From Pontederia crassipes (lineage: Eukaryota; Streptophyta; Magnoliopsida; Commelinales; Pontederiaceae): a stretch of 64,000 nt of DNA. Position 1 is the first letter of the stretch; each line of letters opens with the position of its first letter. The DNA lies in contig CM060195.1 in NCBI GenBank assembly GCA_030549335.1, positions 2,963,501 to 3,027,500 on the forward strand, in the 5' to 3' direction. Positions 58,673 through 64,000 of this stretch are shown here, in pieces. The notes below the pieces were generated by a model. It was not told where the DNA came from. It made no database searches and was given only the letters and a program-made list of their open reading frames with translations. A program made the translations under genes and the position numbers.

Positions 58673-59160
58673 TCTGATGCTTCATGAAGATAACAGACAC
58701 CATTTAGGATTTTATTTCAAAAGACAAAAGGTGTTCAATCCGCACAGTCGGAAGGCTGCTGAGTTACATAAAGGAGGTGGTAGTTATGGGTCTGAATGAT
58801 TTGTGGATGACAATATGTTCAAAATGGTGCATTTGATCTCACACGTGGCCGTGAGCTACCTGGGAAAAGGCTTTGCTCACACACAATTTACTCTGGAATT
58901 TGTCTGCACTCAGCGGACAGCAGGAAATTTTTAATATTCTTTATTATGTTGTGTCTGGTGTACTCGTTCAGATCATAATAAGAATCAGAAAGAATCAACT
59001 CACTCTTAATCTTGAGCCACACCTATGATTTTATTTCTTTATCGAAGCATTTTATCGTCCATTATGCTACCGTGGCATTGTATTTAATGTCTGGTATTTA
59101 AAAACCATATTCTTCCATAATTCCCTCCTATGATGTTGCACGTGTTACAGCATCACGCGC
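58673..59160 (+). other. Listerin 3' region
   Basis: The 3' UTR probably covers the first 300-400 bp after the stop; attctttattatg near 58936 and ataataagaatc near 58975 are AT-rich enough to serve in 3' end formation, though no strong signal stands out. No other gene is visible. Confidence 0.4.
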
Positions 59161-62100
59161 GGTTACTAGATGAACACTTTTTGAGTGTGCAACAAAAGGA
59201 TTTTGGTCGAGACGAATTACATATAGTCGCTCTTATAGGCTTTTAATTACATGATGAGAGTGTTCAAGGGTTGTACTAACGCGTTGGCGCTCTTAGTGCT
59301 TGATATCATCACAGGTACCGAGATAGATCACCGAAGCACTTGAATAGAAATATACTTTTATATATGGGCTGATAACATATGATGTGGAGGATAGTTTTCT
59401 TATGCATGCATTTTATAATATAAGATTTATTCTTATATATCATTTTTATAATTTTATTTGATTAATTTCTTTGAGTCAATTATCTACTCTATTATGATTA
59501 ATATTATGTAGGAAAATTACTTAAAAAAGGAGGAGAAAGGACCCTCAAAAGAAAGTCCGAAATATTCGAACATTTAGTTCATGGGCCGTGACCGAAGAGT
59601 CATGACCGTTACATGCTTATTTTCACAATGCATGAGAGGGAAATCACGACTCATGGCCATTACATGCCAAGTTTATCATGAGTGTTACCGCACCATTGTC
59701 ATAGAAGCATCACATTACAGTGGTAATATTAAACTTTGGAATATAGGGTGTCGTGACCGACTTCATAATGGTTGTAACTTCATGATTGCTAGATATGTTA
59801 TGTGTTGTGAGATCACTATAACGTCTTTCATAGAAAAGTTAACAAATGTAACATCCGTCGTCATGGACCGTTACTATTTTATCACGGTCGTAAAGTTTTT
59901 AAGTTATGGAGTAGTCTGATTCATAGGTAGATTGAATCGAGACCACCAGTTCAGAGGGCATATAACGATTTGAAAATCTATTTTCAAAAGAATTACTAAT
60001 GCACAAGGACTTCTGCTTATACTATATGTCCCATGAATCAATTGAAAAGTTTGACAAGGATTACTACTCCTACTCATACTATTGTGACAAAAAAAATGGA
60101 GTTTGATAAGGCCAAAGTTTTATATTTATTTCATATATGATTTTTCCTTATTTTGAATATAAAAAGGCTTCGTTTCTTCTCCACTCACATGAAAACCTAA
60201 ACCTCTATAAATAGAGGCATTTTACAATCTGAAGAGGGAATGTGAGGGCTTGCAACTTGAGCTTTGAAGCCAAGAAAATTGAGAAATTTCATAAAGCTCG
60301 GAGAAGATTTATGCATGATAGGCTTGGAAGGAGAATCGAGCAATCATTCATCATCGAAATTCTATGGGTACTCTCTGTTATAATATATGCTAGGATGAAT
60401 TTAAGCATCATTATTAATATCTTTTTATGGTTTTAGTTCTTTGTAATAACCTTGATTTCTAGGACAACATTTGAATATATTTTTAGTTTTAATTGATAAA
60501 AGATATCTTAGCTTTTAAGAACATAATTACTAAGTCAGTCCATTGCTTTTCGTCAGTTTTAATTGAATTGATTAGTTAACTATTGACACAACCAAGTAAT
60601 TTATGCCCTATTCTAATAGCGCCGGGAGGGAGTGTTAGAGTTTGTGTCATGTTGAATAGATTTCAGAATGGATTATTCAACAGTTTAGGTGTACAATTTA
60701 TTGCGTCCTAACATAAGTGGATTTGGGGATTACTTCCATTTTACAAGAGTTTAGAATAATTGATTTTATTCTGGGGATTATATCTTAAGTGTTCCTAATC
60801 CATTTAGAAAATAAATATCTAAACCATTGCAAATGTAAAATTTAGTTTGTTCCTAATCATATAACCTCATCCTAAGGACCCTAGACATCATTAGGTTAGA
60901 TTAGTTTAGTTTGCCATTTTTTTGTTATTTAATTTTTGCAATTTTGTTTATCGCAACATGGTTGCCTCCTATTATCCTATGAAATTAGTTTAGTTAAGTA
61001 AATCAAATAGAGTATCAAATATGTAGTGAATGAAAATAAACTGTAATGAATGAAAATGTCAAATAGAGTATATGATGTGGATTAGATAATTTATTTAAAA
61101 AAAAATCAATTCTGATGATCTGGGAAAATGCATAAAAAGGTTATCAAATCTTACTTGACTAATTTTTGTGCCAAACCCTACACTTTCCTATATAATCTGT
61201 TGCATGATGAGCAATGATAGAATAACACCAAGTTGGGTTGCCACAATGAAGCTTTATGAGGGAACATTATATGAAGGAAAGCATAATCACATTCTAAACC
61301 AAAAATAATAAGTTCTTTGATATGGAGTTATTTCACTATCGTATATTCTATGGCAAACAATTTAGGGCCTCAAACAATGCATGTGTGATAATTATTCGTA
61401 TTGTTTTGAACAAGGAGATATATTAAATTTCGAGGTCAAAATTTATTTTAAGGGGGTTAGAATGTATCCCAAATCTAATTCGTATATTATTATATGTTTT
61501 AATATTATAACTTATGATTGATGAACGATATGATATAACGTTGTAATGTCACTTATCAAGTTTTTAAAATTTTGTTTAATTTAATAAAGGATTAAAATAT
61601 AAATAATAGACATGCTACGCTGAAGCATATACTCATATCATTAAGTATGCATATGGTTATTAACATGTATATTAAATTTCAAGAACCAATCAAGTGTTGC
61701 CAAGTGGCACCTAGGAAAAATATGTGTAAAAATATTCAATATAGAAAATGTATGAATAAATTATTTGAGTTATATTATCATAATATATACTTAATAATGA
61801 ATAATTTAATGTCCGTTAATAAATTATTTTGGATATCAAAATTCTATTGGATAAAGAGTTGCTCACATGCAAGCTGTCAACAAGCTAGCAGCTTGCCACT
61901 TCATGCTTAGTTGATTTTGCCAATCGCCTTTCTAATGTGATAATCCGAAAAAATTCCTCATGTCTCCATTACATCTTTAGAAATGGCTCCTAAATTATGA
62001 TTCTTTCTGTGGAGGGCGGAGGAAATTCTATAACACTGATCACTCAAAGCGGCAATTCTAACCCTAAGCTAATGGTCCTTTTCATGATAATATTTTATTC

Positions 62101-64000
62101 GTCAAATCTTCTTCATAAATTATGAAATTTCTGCTGATTGATACTCTATGAGTCTACTTTCGTTGAGCTTTAGAATCAAATTAATATGATTCCTATATAG
62201 AAAGTATGATCTTATCTTTAAGGTACTATCACTCTGTCCGTCGAAAATTGTTACCCGAATTTATAAATTATGTATTAAATCCAATATGTCATGAAATTAT
62301 TTGATAATTTAGGGTGTTATAAAAATTGATGTTAGGTTTCATTGAAAATTGGAAGCACACTAAAATGATATGTATAGTGAATGTTATAAATGTTTTACCG
62401 AGCCCTACTCAGTCTGTCAGGATGAAACTTAAGGTAGATTATGCTAGTGTTGGTTAAATTTATTGTGCTCTCTAAAAATAATATAACTTCAATTGCTCAA
62501 AGCATTGGCCGAGAGAAAAGATGAGCCTTCCGGTTGGCGATGAAACATTTGACAATAATATGCTATGGGTCAAATGTCCGACGCTCATACCATTTGTCAG
62601 ATTGGTTGGGTTGAGGCATCGGTTGTGTTGATATGTAGCAAGATCGTTTCAGCTCTCGATGAGTGACATTATGCCACCTACGGCGAAAGACACTTGGCGA
62701 GGTAGATTGGGCTGATCGACAAGAGGCCGACATTTGCCTTATTTGTGGAAGTCATATGAACATGGTAGGCTAGGCTCACGGCATGCCAAGGTGCTTGAAA
62801 ATGTTATCTCACAATCGAAATGGACGTTGAACATTGATACTTGACATTGGGCAAGCTTCTATCGTGGAGTGATTAGACATGTCATCTTTGCATGACTAGA
62901 CGTGTGCTACTATGGCTAGACGTGATGATAGTCTCTAAATGTGACATGTGTACTTTGAGTTACACGGATGGGCGTGTAATGTGATCTCGTGGTATGAAAG
63001 ACCATCATGCTTGGGCATGAGAATACTCTTCTTGATGCAGTTTGACGCTTTAGGATTCACGACTCGATGGGTGGAGTGATGCTCGAGTGACGATGCATGA
63101 TTGTCCTAATTAGGCATGGCGATTGATCCATCGTGACCGGGCATGACAGACATTCCTTAACGTGACATGGGCTCAAGAGAAACTCTTTGTAGGGCATGAC
63201 TGAATGTGCGACGATGAAGCTGGCCAAGCATCATCTATTGTTAACATCCATAATCAAGGACGTGATGCTAGTGCACCCATGCATAGAGGGGATTTGCGAA
63301 CGAAAATATCGTTTGCACATCAGGGCATGTGACGACACGACAAGTCATCGCAGGATGAACTGCTATGATACCATTTGTCACGGAATCATTCTCGGGCACA
63401 TGATCATGTACAATGACTAGGAAAAATGGCAAATAATGAAGCCTTTTTCAAGTGTACAGTGGAAGGATTATAGTTGAGATGTCTTACGACAGTCACTTTT
63501 TATAGGCTTTCAATTACGGACATGATAAGAGTAAACAATGAGTCATCATGGACCGTGACATTAGCATGATGAGACACCAATGTGAGCACTTGAGCACTTA
63601 ACATTCGAATGGTCATCCCAAGGTCACATGGTATCAATAAATGGTCAAACGATAGATGTGAGTTATCATCCCATGCTCAACATAAGAATTAAGAAGCTTA
63701 CTTGCATTATATAGAAACACAAAATATATATGGACTTGAGGAGGTGTTATTGTATGTACTAAAGTTGTGTTGGCGATATACAATGTGATGCAATTTTACT
63801 TGTCCCGCTGTTAGAATTGTCATTGTCCAACACTATTAAATATAAGTATAAAAGTGAAAAGTGAAAGGCTACCTATAGGTAACTTGACTATTTATAAGTA
63901 TGTTAAAACAGCAGATAACTTAGTATCACGTAGTGCAAAACTATCGCTGGATAGCTCCGAATGGCGTTGGCTCTGTAATGCTTTGCCCATCGTGTCACGG
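59161..64000. other. Gene-poor intergenic region with decayed repeats
   Basis: No gene is recognised. The phrase cttataggcttttaattac at about 59232 recurs, a little changed, at about 63500 (tttataggctttcaattac), and the sequence after each shares words such as gcacttga. The stretch 62500-63420 is GC-richer, with many variants of gggcatgac and cgtgacat. These look like remains of an old retroelement or of a satellite-like repeat, but no ends or domains can be shown. Positions 60900-62400 are AT-rich without content that I can name. Confidence 0.4.

Noticed and set aside
1-64000. CRISPR array, tRNA or rRNA genes, bacterial-type operons
   Set aside because: No regularly spaced repeats of that type and no tRNA or rRNA sequence were recognised; the DNA is plant nuclear.

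Overview
This window is nuclear DNA from a flowering plant. It shows spliced host genes with GT-AG introns, Athila-type and Del/Tekay-type Ty3/gypsy elements, a CACTA transposon, plant L1-type LINEs, RTE-type LINE ends and a nuclear copy of part of chloroplast psbD. Intergenic DNA is AT-rich and heavily nested, as in a medium or large genome. I cannot place the lineage more precisely from sequence alone.

Layout. Positions 1-21243 are a three-deep nest: an Athila element (to about 6876) lies inside a CACTA transposon (to 12482, read on the minus strand), which lies inside the gag region of a Del/Tekay gypsy element whose 3' LTR ends at 21243. Positions 21244-25000 are AT-rich intergenic DNA with a decayed PIF/Harbinger transposase fragment. 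A six-exon Rab21-like small GTPase gene (coding 25053-29653, plus strand) follows. After about 1.4 kb of AT-rich spacer comes a 16-exon gene for the ribosome quality-control ubiquitin ligase listerin (LTN1; coding 31828-58672, plus strand). Positions 58673-64000 are gene-poor.

The two host genes act in separate processes: endosomal membrane traffic (Rab21) and ubiquitylation of nascent chains on stalled 60S ribosomes (LTN1). Both have paired GGCCCA boxes upstream of the start. I reconstructed all exons by hand. Every intron is GT-AG and every junction keeps phase. The one defect in LTN1 is an in-frame TGA in exon 12, at codon 1060 of 1925, which would remove the RWD-like and RING domains if real.

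The introns of these two genes hold about ten LINE pieces. Many belong to one L1 family whose 3' end carries a short hairpin just before the A-tail. The stem is kept in copies of both orientations and shows a compensatory base-pair change in an ORF1-only relative in the Rab21 intron. LTN1 intron 10 holds a nearly full-length LINE, itself interrupted by a solo-LTR-like insertion. LTN1 intron 9 holds a psbD fragment. I found no CRISPR array, operon or defence-type system. The most interesting signals are the covarying LINE 3' hairpin with its ORF1-only partner, the row of about 147-bp mini-exon units in the CACTA element, and the lone stop in LTN1.
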